Assembly (NCBI GenBank): GCA_026692885.1
Contig: JAPLNJ010000557.1
Location: 1 to 40,687 of the forward strand
Reading direction: 5' to 3'
Origin: Planctomycetota bacterium
GTDB lineage: Bacteria; Planctomycetota; Planctomycetia; Pirellulales; Pirellulaceae
Length of the DNA: 40,687 nt
In this document: positions 26,066-33,621 of the stretch, in pieces
How positions within the stretch are numbered: the stretch's first letter is position 1
How the letters are laid out: each line of letters starts with the position of its first letter
The notes under the pieces: model-generated
Told to the model about the DNA's origin: nothing
The model's database searches: none
The model's input: the letters and a program-made list of their open reading frames with translations, nothing else
Made by a program: the position numbers and the translations under genes

Positions 26066-27052
26066 CTAGAAAATGGCATTCTTGCGGGCCTCGCTTTCGC
26101 GGAGTTCGATTTCCGCGACTTTCTGATCCGTCACGTCCCAGAACAGTCCTTGGACGCCGACGACTTGCCCGGCGGCGTCCAAGATTGGCATTTTCATGAC
26201 CTGGACGTGCATTTTGCCGCCACCGGGCCGGGGATGGACTTCCACATCCTCGAACTTCTCTCTGGTGGCCAGTACCCGCTCGTCGTCGTGGCGGTACTTC
26301 TCGGCCAAGTGCTTGGGGAACAGATCGAAATCGGTCTTACCGCGAATCTGTTCGAGCGGTTTGCCGACTAAATTGCAGAACGAGGGGCTGGCGTACATGA
26401 ACCGGCCCTCCCGGTCCTTCCGAATCAAGTGCAGGGAGAGACTGTCGACTAGCGAACCGAACTGGACGTCGGCATTTCCCAGGGCCTGCTCGATCCGTTG
26501 TCGTCGAGTCGTCTCCGCCTTCAATTGTTCCAGCTTCCGGCTCAGCCTCTGTTCCACCCGCTGACGTTGGTCGATTTCCGTCTGGAGTTGTTCCGCCTTC
26601 TGTCCCAAGACCTGCTCGACCCGTTGACGCTGTGTAATTTCCGACTGGAGTTGCTCCTGTTTCTGGCCCAGGACGGTCGAACTGCGCAGCGTAGATTGAT
26701 CCAGCTTCTGGTTCGTGGTGGCCAGTGTATCCCGCAAACGCTGCACGTGTCCGCTGATCCAGACTACGCCCCAAATCGCGGCCCAGGTCACAAGCCGATT
26801 GACTCCCAAAGAAACGAAGGACGCCGGGGAAGCCTGCATGAACAGCCCGACCACTGGACCGATCGTGGCGGCCAGCGAGCACAGCATGGCGGTGACCAGC
26901 GCCCTGCGGCGGCCAGGCCACCGCAGGGCCGCAACGACAGCCAACACATAGGCGGCGCCGCCCGCCAGCGCGACGCCGGGTAACAGATCAACCGCCACCG
27001 CTACACAAAGGAACAAAACGATCAGCAATACGGACTGCCTGGTTTCGGTCAT
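26066..27052 (-). CDS. Membrane sensor part of the same kinase (TM, coiled coil, PAS)
   Basis: 328 residues from ATG at 27052; a GTG at 27070 is an alternative. About three to four hydrophobic segments lie in residues 8-110 (VLLIVLFLCVAVAVDLLPGV, AYVLAVVAALRW, LVTAMLCSLAATIGPVVGLF, VTWAAIWGVVWI). A coiled coil with three near-repeats follows (LGQKQEQLQSEITQRQRVEQ; LGQKAEQLQTEIDQRQRVEQ; LSRKLEQLKAETTRRQRIEQ), then a PAS domain (RFMYASPSFCNLVGKPLEQI). It ends ESEARKNAIF followed by TAG where kinases normally continue EAALDCI. Alone it has no catalytic domain. Confidence 0.85.
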   Translation of the reverse strand: MTETRQSVLLIVLFLCVAVAVDLLPGVALAGGAAYVLAVVAALRWPGRRRALVTAMLCSLAATIGPVVGLFMQASPASFVSLGVNRLVTWAAIWGVVWISGHVQRLRDTLATTNQKLDQSTLRSSTVLGQKQEQLQSEITQRQRVEQVLGQKAEQLQTEIDQRQRVEQRLSRKLEQLKAETTRRQRIEQALGNADVQFGSLVDSLSLHLIRKDREGRFMYASPSFCNLVGKPLEQIRGKTDFDLFPKHLAEKYRHDDERVLATREKFEDVEVHPRPGGGKMHVQVMKMPILDAAGQVVGVQGLFWDVTDQKVAEIELRESEARKNAIF

Positions 27053-27088
27053 GGGAATCCGCGTGCCCACCGCTAAGAAGACGGCGGA

Positions 27089-27973
27089 TCAACTCGCCTT
27101 GCGTTTGATCAACGTGATCTCGTTCCCCGAATTGTTGAACGCCACGTCATCCATGAACGTGCGGATCAGCAACAACCCCCGGCCGCTGATCTTGCCGATG
27201 TTCTCCGGATCCGTGGGGTCGGGCAAGGACCGCGGGTCAAATCCAGGTCCCTCGTCACGTACGGTAACCTTGGCGAACTCGTGGGTAAAATTGACCGTGA
27301 CGTACACCCGCCGGTCACAGTACGGCGGTTGCTGCCGGCGCTCGTCGCCCAGCTTTTGATAGCCGCCATCGGGATCATTGCGTAAATCGGAATTCAGTTC
27401 CAGATTGCCATGTTCGACGGCGTTAATGAATGTTTCATGCAGCGCCGTGCCGACCCGAATCAGATCGGCCTCGTCACATAGCCTCCAGCTCTTCAACTGT
27501 TCCTGCAAAAACCCCACCAGAGGCTCGTGGCGGCCTTGTTGCACGTCCAGCGTGAACTGCAGATGCGCTTCGGTGAGACAACCCAACGCCTTCTGGGTGT
27601 CGCGTTTGGTGCCCGTGACCGCCAACACATCCCGGATCGTGTTGGTCAAACTGCGTACCAGACTCTGCTTCGGCACATAGCTGGCGGCCCCGCTGTGCAG
27701 CGCCTTGACGGCGATCTCCTCGCTACCGTGCGCGGTCATCAAGATCACGGGCAAAGCCGCATAGTCCCGATTGATGCATTGGACCAACTCCAAGCCATCC
27801 ATGACCGGCATGATCATGTCGGTCAACACGATGTCCGGACGGTTTCGCTCGATGACCTCCAGCGCTTCCTGCCCGTTCTCTGCGAAGCAAGCCGTCATGC
27901 CGTTTTTCTCCAGCAATCTGGCCGCCAACCGTCGATCGATTGCGTTATCATCGACAATGAGCACCGTTGCCAC
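27089..27973 (-). CDS. Response regulator: receiver fused to an RsbW-type HATPase
   Basis: 294 residues from GTG at 27973, preceded by a G7 run; an ATG at 28000 is an alternative without a ribosome-binding site. The receiver has TVLIVDDNAIDRR, phospho-acceptor Asp in IVLTDMIMPVMDG, Thr/Ala region LMTAHGS and the conserved Lys in YVPKQSL. The C-terminal half is a HATPase of the anti-sigma serine-kinase type: ALHETFINAVEHGNLEL, VRDEGPGFDPRSLPDPT and GRGLLLIRTFMDDV. This suggests phosphorylation-controlled kinase or anti-sigma-like output instead of DNA binding. The hybrid kinase starts about 36 bp downstream on the same strand, so they form one operon. Confidence 0.9.
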   Translation of the reverse strand: MATVLIVDDNAIDRRLAARLLEKNGMTACFAENGQEALEVIERNRPDIVLTDMIMPVMDGLELVQCINRDYAALPVILMTAHGSEEIAVKALHSGAASYVPKQSLVRSLTNTIRDVLAVTGTKRDTQKALGCLTEAHLQFTLDVQQGRHEPLVGFLQEQLKSWRLCDEADLIRVGTALHETFINAVEHGNLELNSDLRNDPDGGYQKLGDERRQQPPYCDRRVYVTVNFTHEFAKVTVRDEGPGFDPRSLPDPTDPENIGKISGRGLLLIRTFMDDVAFNNSGNEITLIKRKAS

Positions 27974-28250
27974 GCGATATCCCCCCCGCGCTGCGGACAT
28001 GTTCGAGAAACAGAGACCGTGGTGCCGACCGGTATCAGGCGTCGGTCCAAGTGCACGCGACGACCGACCGACAGGCAGACACCGGTGACGCCGCACTACC
28101 AACCCACGCCCAACCCACGCCCAACCCACACTGTCGGCTTTGTCTGATGCCCGTCAGTCTACCATACGGCCCGGCAAGTTCGAATCCCCAAAACTCCAGA
28201 AACTTGGCATCCCAGCCGGACCCCGACCGATGCGGCCGCGCCGCCATCAC

Positions 28251-28296
28251 AAAATAAAAATCAGGCCGGGCTTCGAGAATCCCCAGCCCGGCCTGA
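28251..28296 (-). terminator. Intrinsic terminator after the peroxiredoxin gene
   Basis: On the minus strand, 12-bp perfect arms (28285-28296 and 28261-28272, TCAGGCCGGGCT) are followed by TTTTTATTTT. It lies 12 bp past the peroxiredoxin stop. Confidence 0.9.
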
Positions 28297-28308
28297 CGGG
28301 CATCCGGA

Positions 28309-28905
28309 TTAGCCTTTGGCGTATTCGGCGCTGAAGAACTCCTTGCTCGCCGCCGGGGTCGGCTTGATGGTTCGAGCACCTGCCTTCCAATTCGCCGGGC
28401 AGACCTCACCGTGGGCCTCCACGAACTGCAGCGCCTGGACCATACGCAGGGCCTCATCCACACTCCGGCCCAACGGCAGATCGTTCACCACTTGGTGCTT
28501 CACAACGCCGGCCTCGTCGATCAGGAACAGACCGCGGAGGCAAATCCCGCCCGGCAACAAGACGTCGTAAGCCTCGCCAATTTTCTTGTTCAAGTCGGCA
28601 ATCAGCGGATACTTGATGTCACCCAGACCGCCTTGGGCCCGCGGCACGTTCCGCCAGGCCAAGTGCGTGAAGTGGCTGTCGATCGAGCAACCGAGGATTT
28701 GCACGCCCAGTTTGGCAAACTCGTCCGCTCGATCCGAGAACGCGATGATCTCGGTGGGACAGACGAAGGTGAAGTCCAAGGGATAGAAGAACAGCAGAAC
28801 GTACTTGCCTTTGTAGTCCGCCAACCTGACTTCCTTGAACGAGCCGTCGGGCATGACGGCTTGGGCCTTAAAGTCCGGAGCCGGCTTCGTGACCAAAACA
28901 CTCAT
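28309..28905 (-). CDS. 2-Cys peroxiredoxin (AhpC/Tsa family)
   Basis: 198 residues, the standard size. The peroxidatic Cys is in [16 protein letters not shown] (about residue 51) and the resolving Cys in [10 protein letters not shown] (about 169). GGAAAGGG precedes ATG by 8 nt. It reduces hydrogen peroxide and organic hydroperoxides in the cytoplasm using a thioredoxin or AhpF-type donor, not found here. It lies 51 bp downstream of selA on the same strand and ends in a strong terminator, so the two may be cotranscribed. Both Cys codons are TGT/TGC, so it is not a selenoprotein. Confidence 0.95.
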   Translation of the reverse strand: MSVLVTKPAPDFKAQAVMPDGSFKEVRLADYKGKYVLLFFYPLDFTFVCPTEIIAFSDRADEFAKLGVQILGCSIDSHFTHLAWRNVPRAQGGLGDIKYPLIADLNKKIGEAYDVLLPGGICLRGLFLIDEAGVVKHQVVNDLPLGRSVDEALRMVQALQFVEAHGEVCPANWKAGARTIKPTPAASKEFFSAEYAKG

Positions 28906-28956
28906 GATGCTACCCTTTCCTGTTACCCTGGTTCTAAAACTGAAACAACGACCTGC

Positions 28957-30390
28957 CTACGGTTGTAGGGCCGCCGGCAAATCCCCCCCGCTATCCGGAG
29001 TGCTGCCGCTCAACTGCTGTACCGCCTGGACCAACTGCAGATCCTGCCGCGGGAACACCGTGCGCAGATCCAGCAACAGGCGATCTTTCTGAATCCGTCC
29101 GAAGACCGAAGGCGCTCCGATGCGGAGCGCGGCAGCCAAGCCGTCCACGCCACCGTGCGCGGATTCGAGCGCAATGCACCACGTGGGGAGTTCCTGTCCC
29201 GGCACCGACCCACCGCCCAAATAGGTATGCCCGGCCACGGCTTCGGCCGAGGCAATCGACGGACACGCGGCCAACTGCGGGGCCAGCCGTTCGGCCCGGT
29301 TCTGCAGATTGGCCAGCGGTGTGCTCAGCAACATAAGCACCGGCACCGATCGCTCCGCGACCTCCCGATCCTGATGCAATTGCAGGGTCGCCAGCAGGGC
29401 CGCCAAGGTCAGCTTGTCCACCCGCAGAGCTCGCATCAGCGGATGTGCGGTGATCTTCTGGAGCAGGGACCTGCGCCCCACGATCAAGCCACACTGGGGC
29501 CCGCCCAATAACTTGTCTCCGCTGAACAAGACCACGTCGGCCCCGGCCTTAATACTTGCCGTGGCCTGGGGCTCTCCGGTAATCCCGTAGACCGTAAAGT
29601 CTTCCAGGGCCCCGGAACCGATATCATCGATCACCGGCAGATTGCGTTGGCCGCCCAGTTCGACGAGTTCCGCGAGCGACGCCTGCTCCGTGAAACCCAC
29701 AATCGAGTAATTACTGGAATGTACTCGCATCAGGGCGGCCGTCTCCGGTCGAATCGCCGCCCGATAATCGTCACTGCGGGTCTTGTTAGTCGTACCGACT
29801 TCGCGCAGCTTCGCACCGCTGAATTCCATCACGTCCGGCAGCCGATAACTGCCCCCAATCTCGACCAACTGACCGCGCGAGACGATCACCTCGCGTCCGG
29901 CAGCCAACGCCGCTAGCGTCAGCAGCGTGGCCCCGGCGTTATTATTGACGACTGCGGCCGCTTCCGCGCCCGTGATCTTTCGTAGCAATCTCTCGGCATC
30001 CCGCATACGTTCCGTACGTTGCCCAGTTTCCACGTCGACTTCCAGGCTGGCGTAGTTCCCGGCAATGTCCACCAACGCGTGAACCGCAGCGTCCGCCAAC
30101 GGCGCCCGCCCGAGTCCGGTGTGCAGGATGATTCCCGTGGCATTGATCACCGGCCGCAAATTGGCCAAGGTTTCCGTCGTAATCCAATCGGCGATACGTT
30201 CCGCCAGTTCACTGGGAGCGGGCAGTTTGATGTCCGCAGTTGCGTTCTGCACCTCCTCGCGGAGATTCTCCAGGAAACTGCGGACCCCGGTCACCACGAC
30301 GTTCCGACTGGCCCGGTCGATCAACTTACGTAGCGGCGGACTTTCCAACAACTCGTTGACGGAGGGGATGTTTCGTAGGACATTGGACAT
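28957..30390 (-). CDS. selA: L-seryl-tRNA(Sec) selenium transferase
   Basis: 477 residues from ATG at 30390, with AGGG upstream; an in-frame upstream start at 30465 would add a poor leader. The SelA N-terminal domain is visible (LRNIPSVNELLESPPLRKLI), then NATGIILHTGLGRAPL, NNNAGATLLTLAALAAGREV, REVGTTNKT, the aspartate of VIDDIGSGAL and the PLP lysine in LFSGDKLLGGPQCGLIVG. The enzyme converts seryl-tRNA(Sec) to selenocysteinyl-tRNA(Sec). The usual partner selB does not follow; a peroxiredoxin does. Promoter region is shared with divergent trpD. Confidence 0.95.
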   Translation of the reverse strand: MSNVLRNIPSVNELLESPPLRKLIDRASRNVVVTGVRSFLENLREEVQNATADIKLPAPSELAERIADWITTETLANLRPVINATGIILHTGLGRAPLADAAVHALVDIAGNYASLEVDVETGQRTERMRDAERLLRKITGAEAAAVVNNNAGATLLTLAALAAGREVIVSRGQLVEIGGSYRLPDVMEFSGAKLREVGTTNKTRSDDYRAAIRPETAALMRVHSSNYSIVGFTEQASLAELVELGGQRNLPVIDDIGSGALEDFTVYGITGEPQATASIKAGADVVLFSGDKLLGGPQCGLIVGRRSLLQKITAHPLMRALRVDKLTLAALLATLQLHQDREVAERSVPVLMLLSTPLANLQNRAERLAPQLAACPSIASAEAVAGHTYLGGGSVPGQELPTWCIALESAHGGVDGLAAALRIGAPSVFGRIQKDRLLLDLRTVFPRQDLQLVQAVQQLSGSTPDSGGDLPAALQP

Positions 30391-30491
30391 GGAAGTCACC
30401 CTTGCTGCCAGAACTGTGCGGCGTTCAGAATAGCAACATTGTAAGGAGGTTCGCGGCTTAGCCAACCCGGGTAGAGCCTAGAACTCGAACT

Positions 30492-31499
30492 ATGCAAGAT
30501 ATCTTGACCCGTATCTGCGGCGGCGAAAACCTGCCCTTGACAGAAATGGCCCAGGTGGTCGACACGATCATGCAGGGGAAATGCCGCGACGAGGATATCG
30601 CTGCCCTGCTGCTGGCCCTACGCGAAAAAGGGGAAACGGTTGAGGAAATTGCCGGCGCGGCGCAGGCCATGCGACAGCACATGACGTCGATCCACACTTC
30701 GCGGCCGGGAGTCATCGACACCTGCGGTACGGGCGGCGATCGGTCCGGCACATTCAACATCAGCACCGCCGCCGCCCTGGTCACGGCCGCCGCTGGCGTA
30801 CCGGTCGCCAAGCACGGCAACCGCAGCATCACCAGCAAGTCCGGGTCGGCGGACGTGCTGGCCGCCTTGGGCGTCAACATCGAAGCCACGGTGCCAACCG
30901 TGGAACGTTGCCTGGAGGAGGTCGGCATCTGCTTCTGCTTTGCGCCGCAGCTGCACCCCGCGATGAAACACATCGCCGCCGTGCGCAGACAACTCGGCGT
31001 GCCGACGATCTTCAATTTGCTGGGGCCGCTTTGCAATCCGGCCGGCTCGCCGTATCAGTTGCTCGGCGTAGGCCGCCCACATCTACGGCCACTCCTGTCC
31101 GCCGCCCTCGGACTGCTCGGCACCCAGCTCGGGGTGGTCGTTTGCGGCGCCGATGGTCTGGACGAGGTAACGCTCAGCGGTCCCACGCACGTCAGCCTGG
31201 TTACGCCGGAGGGTCGCCGGGATGTCTCGTGGACCCCAGCAGAATTCGGTCTGGCGTCTGCCACCCTGGACGACCTGCAAGTCGCTGACCCACAGGCCAG
31301 CGCAGCGATGATTCGGCGGATCCTGGACGGCGCGCCGGGGACGCCGCGGGCGATTGTCGTGCTGAATGCAGCTGCGGCGTTGTGGACCGCCGGCAGGAAT
31401 CCTGATCTGGCAGTCTGTGCGCAGCTGGCTGCGGAGGCCATCGACAGCGGCGGCGCCAGGAAAGTGCTGGCGGACTTGGTCCGCCTCAGCCAGGCCTGA
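30492..31499 (+). CDS. trpD: Anthranilate phosphoribosyltransferase
   Basis: 335 residues. The PRPP loop is DTCGTGGDRSGTFNISTAAA, followed by VAKHGNRSITSKSGSADVLA ALGVNIE, with further conserved stretches FAPQLHPAMKHIAAVRRQLG and NLLGPLCNPA, and VVCGADGLDEVTLSGPT near the end. It transfers the phosphoribosyl group from PRPP to anthranilate, second step of tryptophan synthesis. No other trp gene is adjacent, as is common in planctomycetes, where the pathway is dispersed. Divergent from selA with 101 bp between starts. Confidence 0.95.
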   Translation: MQDILTRICGGENLPLTEMAQVVDTIMQGKCRDEDIAALLLALREKGETVEEIAGAAQAMRQHMTSIHTSRPGVIDTCGTGGDRSGTFNISTAAALVTAAAGVPVAKHGNRSITSKSGSADVLAALGVNIEATVPTVERCLEEVGICFCFAPQLHPAMKHIAAVRRQLGVPTIFNLLGPLCNPAGSPYQLLGVGRPHLRPLLSAALGLLGTQLGVVVCGADGLDEVTLSGPTHVSLVTPEGRRDVSWTPAEFGLASATLDDLQVADPQASAAMIRRILDGAPGTPRAIVVLNAAAALWTAGRNPDLAVCAQLAAEAIDSGGARKVLADLVRLSQA

Positions 31500-31664
31500 G
31501 CGGCTGTCCAGGAATAACCTCGCGAATCTCCGGTGGTGTTTACTACTCCGAAGCGGATGGTAGACTGACAGAACTTTCGCTCGCTTTCGTAGCCGTACCA
31601 GTGGCGTTGGGGCCGCGTATCGACTGATGCTTCCGCTTGCGACCGGCTGGGCAATTCGGAGATC

Positions 31665-31907
31665 ATGCAAGCCATGAAAAGTCAAGTGCAAGAGTTGTTA
31701 AGAACGGCGCTCTCTCTACCCGACGCGGATCGCGCTGAAATTGCAGGCTCACTGATTCAAAGCCTGGACTCGCAGGCGGACGATGACGTTGAATCCGCGT
31801 GGTCGGCCGAGATCAAGCGGCGTCTGGAAGCCATCGACAGCGGGTCGGTCGCATTGATCTCCTGGGACGACGTAATGGGCGAGTTGCTTCGTGCCAGGGA
31901 TGCCTAG
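31665..31907 (+). CDS. Addiction-module antitoxin (putative addiction module component family)
   Basis: 80 residues. LRTALSLPDADRAEIAGSLI followed by QSLDSQADDDVESAWSAEIK RRLEAIDSG is the standard arrangement of the family paired with RelE/ParE toxins. GGAG lies before the start; a second ATG at 31674 is possible. Its 3' end overlaps the start of the toxin gene, which is broken after 20 codons, so the antitoxin is now an orphan. Cytoplasmic. Confidence 0.85.
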   Translation: MQAMKSQVQELLRTALSLPDADRAEIAGSLIQSLDSQADDDVESAWSAEIKRRLEAIDSGSVALISWDDVMGELLRARDA

Positions 31908-31962
31908 ACTACCGCTACAGTTCCATCCCGAAGCACGCCAAGAAGTAATCGAAGCCCACTGA
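31900..31962 (+). pseudogene. RelE/ParE-type toxin, truncated after 20 codons
   Basis: ATG at 31900 overlaps the antitoxin stop by 8 bp. It reads MPRLPLQFHPEARQEVIEAH then TGA at 31960. This is the N-terminal strand-helix that starts RelE/ParE toxins of this type (typically HPEARQEV.EA..WY). Downstream sequence to 31990 has no further toxin, because the convergent ABC gene begins there. Confidence 0.75.
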
Positions 31963-31989
31963 CAAGGCCCTCAGGGGCGGGGCAGGCGA

Positions 31990-32736
31990 CTACGCCAGCA
32001 CCTGCCCAAGAAACCGTTGCGTGCGCGGCATCTGCGGGTGATCGAGCACCTGCTGCGGCGGTCCGTGTTCGACAATCTTGCCGTCGGCCAACACAAACAC
32101 GCGGTCCGCAGCGCGCCGGGCAAAGTGCATTTCGTGCGTGACCACGACGAGCGTCAAGCCGTCGCGTTTGAGATTTTCGATTGCGGCGAGCACTTCGACC
32201 TTCAGCTCGGGATCCAGGGCACTGGTGATCTCGTCGCACAGCAAGCCGCGCGGTTCCAGTGCCAGCGCGCGGGCGATCGCTACCCGTTGCTTCTGGCCCC
32301 CCGAAAGCTGCCGGGGGTAGGCGTCGGCCCAGGCCGCCAAGCCCACGCGATGCAACAGGGCCAGCGCTCGCTGCTGGGCTTCCGGCTTCGGCAGTTTCAG
32401 CACCTGTCGCGGCGCCTCCATGACATTCTGCAGCGCGGTCATGTGTGGGAACAATTGGAAGTCCTGAAAAATCATGCCGAACATCCGCCGCACCTGGGCC
32501 GCCGCGGCCCGGGGTGCAGCCGGCCGCAACGTGTGCGGGCCGACCAGGATTTCACCCGCGTCGAAAGGCTGCAGGCCGTTGATGCAACGCAAGATCGTGG
32601 ACTTGCCGCCGCCGCTGGGGCCGACCAGCGCCACCGTCTCGCCCGGCTCGATCGTGAAACTGATCTGATCCAGTACGAGCCGCTCACCAAAATGCTTGGT
32701 GACGTCTCGCAGCACGACCTGATGGCTGGTGGACAT
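31990..32736 (-). CDS. Polar amino acid-type ABC transporter ATP-binding protein
   Basis: 248 residues with the complete set of motifs: Walker A GPSGGGKST, Q-loop FQDFQLFPHM, signature LSGGQKQRVAIARAL, Walker B LLCDEITSALD and H-loop VTHEMHFARR. The pattern fits the GlnQ/HisP class for polar amino acids. No permease or binding protein lies in the window, and the flanking genes are unrelated, so partners are encoded elsewhere. Cytoplasmic side of the inner membrane. Confidence 0.93.
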   Translation of the reverse strand: MSTSHQVVLRDVTKHFGERLVLDQISFTIEPGETVALVGPSGGGKSTILRCINGLQPFDAGEILVGPHTLRPAAPRAAAAQVRRMFGMIFQDFQLFPHMTALQNVMEAPRQVLKLPKPEAQQRALALLHRVGLAAWADAYPRQLSGGQKQRVAIARALALEPRGLLCDEITSALDPELKVEVLAAIENLKRDGLTLVVVTHEMHFARRAADRVFVLADGKIVEHGPPQQVLDHPQMPRTQRFLGQVLA

Positions 32737-32752
32737 GCTGGTGCTCTTGGAA

Positions 32753-32782
32753 CGAAAACGGCCGGCCTAGGTCAGGCCGGCC
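32753..32782 (-). terminator. Probable intrinsic terminator after the superoxide-reductase-like gene
   Basis: On the minus strand arms GGCCGGCCT and AGGCCGGCC (32760-32768, 32774-32782) are perfect complements, followed by GTTTTCG. It lies between the superoxide-reductase-like gene and the ABC gene on the same strand. The T tract is short. Confidence 0.55.
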
Positions 32783-32812
32783 GACGCATGGAGAGGCGGT
32801 GAAGAAATAGAT

Positions 32813-32856
32813 GGGCTGTGCCCACCCCAGTTGCTTGTGCCTGGTGGGCACAGCCC
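32813..32856. repeat. REP-like palindrome GGGCTGTGCCCACC
   Basis: Arms GGGCTGTGCCCACC (32813-32826) and GGTGGGCACAGCCC (32843-32856) are perfect complements with a 16-nt loop, in the gap between two same-strand genes. Confidence 0.7.
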
Positions 32857-32929
32857 ACCCTACACCTTGTGCAAACATCGTGGCCAATTTGATTCTTCCA
32901 CAGCCTCGGTGGGAGGACAACGCGTGGAA

Positions 32930-33406
32930 CTAGACCTTAAGTTCCGTGTGCGCCAACCACAGGTCATGCAGGTTGCAGTACGACAGCACGAACACATGGT
33001 CGTACTTCTCGCCCGCCGCCAATTTGATCTCGTGCGTGGACAGCGGCTGATCCTTCCAGGTGAAGGTCTTGGCGCCCAACACCTTGCCGCATTCAGTGAC
33101 TACCGTGTGCCGCACGATGTAGTGGCTTTCGCTCATGATGTGCTTGTTTTGCAGAGTCAGAGTCAAACCATCGGCCGACTTCTTGGCCTCTACCGTGGGG
33201 ATGTGGCTCCCTTCCTTGCCCTTCCAAGCACCGGGATGCTCTTTGCTGTAGATGATATTCTCAGGCAGCTTGCCCAACACGCCTGCCGCGCATTCGACAT
33301 CAGCCGCAAGGGTATCCCGGCCGGTCTCGGCGAACAGAGGAAGCAACAAGGCGCCCGCCGGACCGGCGGCCACTAACTTCAGAAACTCGCGACGCTCACT
33401 CATCAT
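32930..33406 (-). CDS. Tat-exported superoxide reductase (desulfoferrodoxin)-like protein
   Basis: 158 residues from ATG at 33406 (or adjacent 33403), GGAAG 8 nt upstream. The Tat signal is SERREFLKLVAAGPAGALLL. The centre-II iron ligands of superoxide reductases can be aligned: His in GSHIPTVE, two His in KHIMSESHYI, and Cys plus His in CNLHDLW; in known enzymes the last is CNxHGxW. An N-terminal desulforedoxin Cys4 domain is absent. The protein probably reduces superoxide to peroxide outside the cytoplasm, an unusual location. The first His after the signal (EHPGAW) is not clearly a ligand. Confidence 0.85.
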   Translation of the reverse strand: MMSERREFLKLVAAGPAGALLLPLFAETGRDTLAADVECAAGVLGKLPENIIYSKEHPGAWKGKEGSHIPTVEAKKSADGLTLTLQNKHIMSESHYIVRHTVVTECGKVLGAKTFTWKDQPLSTHEIKLAAGEKYDHVFVLSYCNLHDLWLAHTELKV

Positions 33407-33459
33407 CTCATCTTCCTTTCTTAGCGTAGGAAACAGCGAACCTGACTGTCGTTGGGATT

Positions 33460-33600
33460 CTAGCATAGGGGCAAGCCCCCGCTGTTGGCAACTAGACCGC
33501 GCACGATGAACGGCACGCGAATGCCGTCCTCGTGCAATGCTCCCTGTTTTCCACGCAGGCCCCCGGTGCTGTGGATGTATTCCCCGCCGTGCTCGTCCAC
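33460..33600 (-). pseudogene. Sulfatase fragment
   Basis: Between the two neighbouring genes a frame reads DEHGGEYIHSTGGLRGKQGA then LHEDGIRVPFIVRGLVAN, to TAG at 33460. It matches the stretch of arylsulfatases (NGxxxGxxGPLRGxKGxLYEGGIRVP) that follows the active site. Both ends are missing. Planctomycetes have many sulfatases; this is a leftover fragment. Confidence 0.7.
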
Positions 33601-33621
33601 CGACAAGACAGGCGCGCAGCT

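Noticed and set aside
26066..26068. TAG in the kinase as a pyrrolysine or selenocysteine codon
   Set aside because: Selenocysteine uses UGA, so nearby selA does not explain it. Pyrrolysine uses UAG, but there is no sign of pyl genes here and kinases are not known substrates. A Glu to stop change is simpler.
28170..28195. GTTCGAATCC resembling a tRNA T-arm
   Set aside because: The flanking bases do not pair to form a T stem and no anticodon or acceptor stem is found.
32408..32480. Permease gene for the ABC protein on either strand nearby
   Set aside because: No frame with several hydrophobic segments is adjacent; the ATPase is alone.
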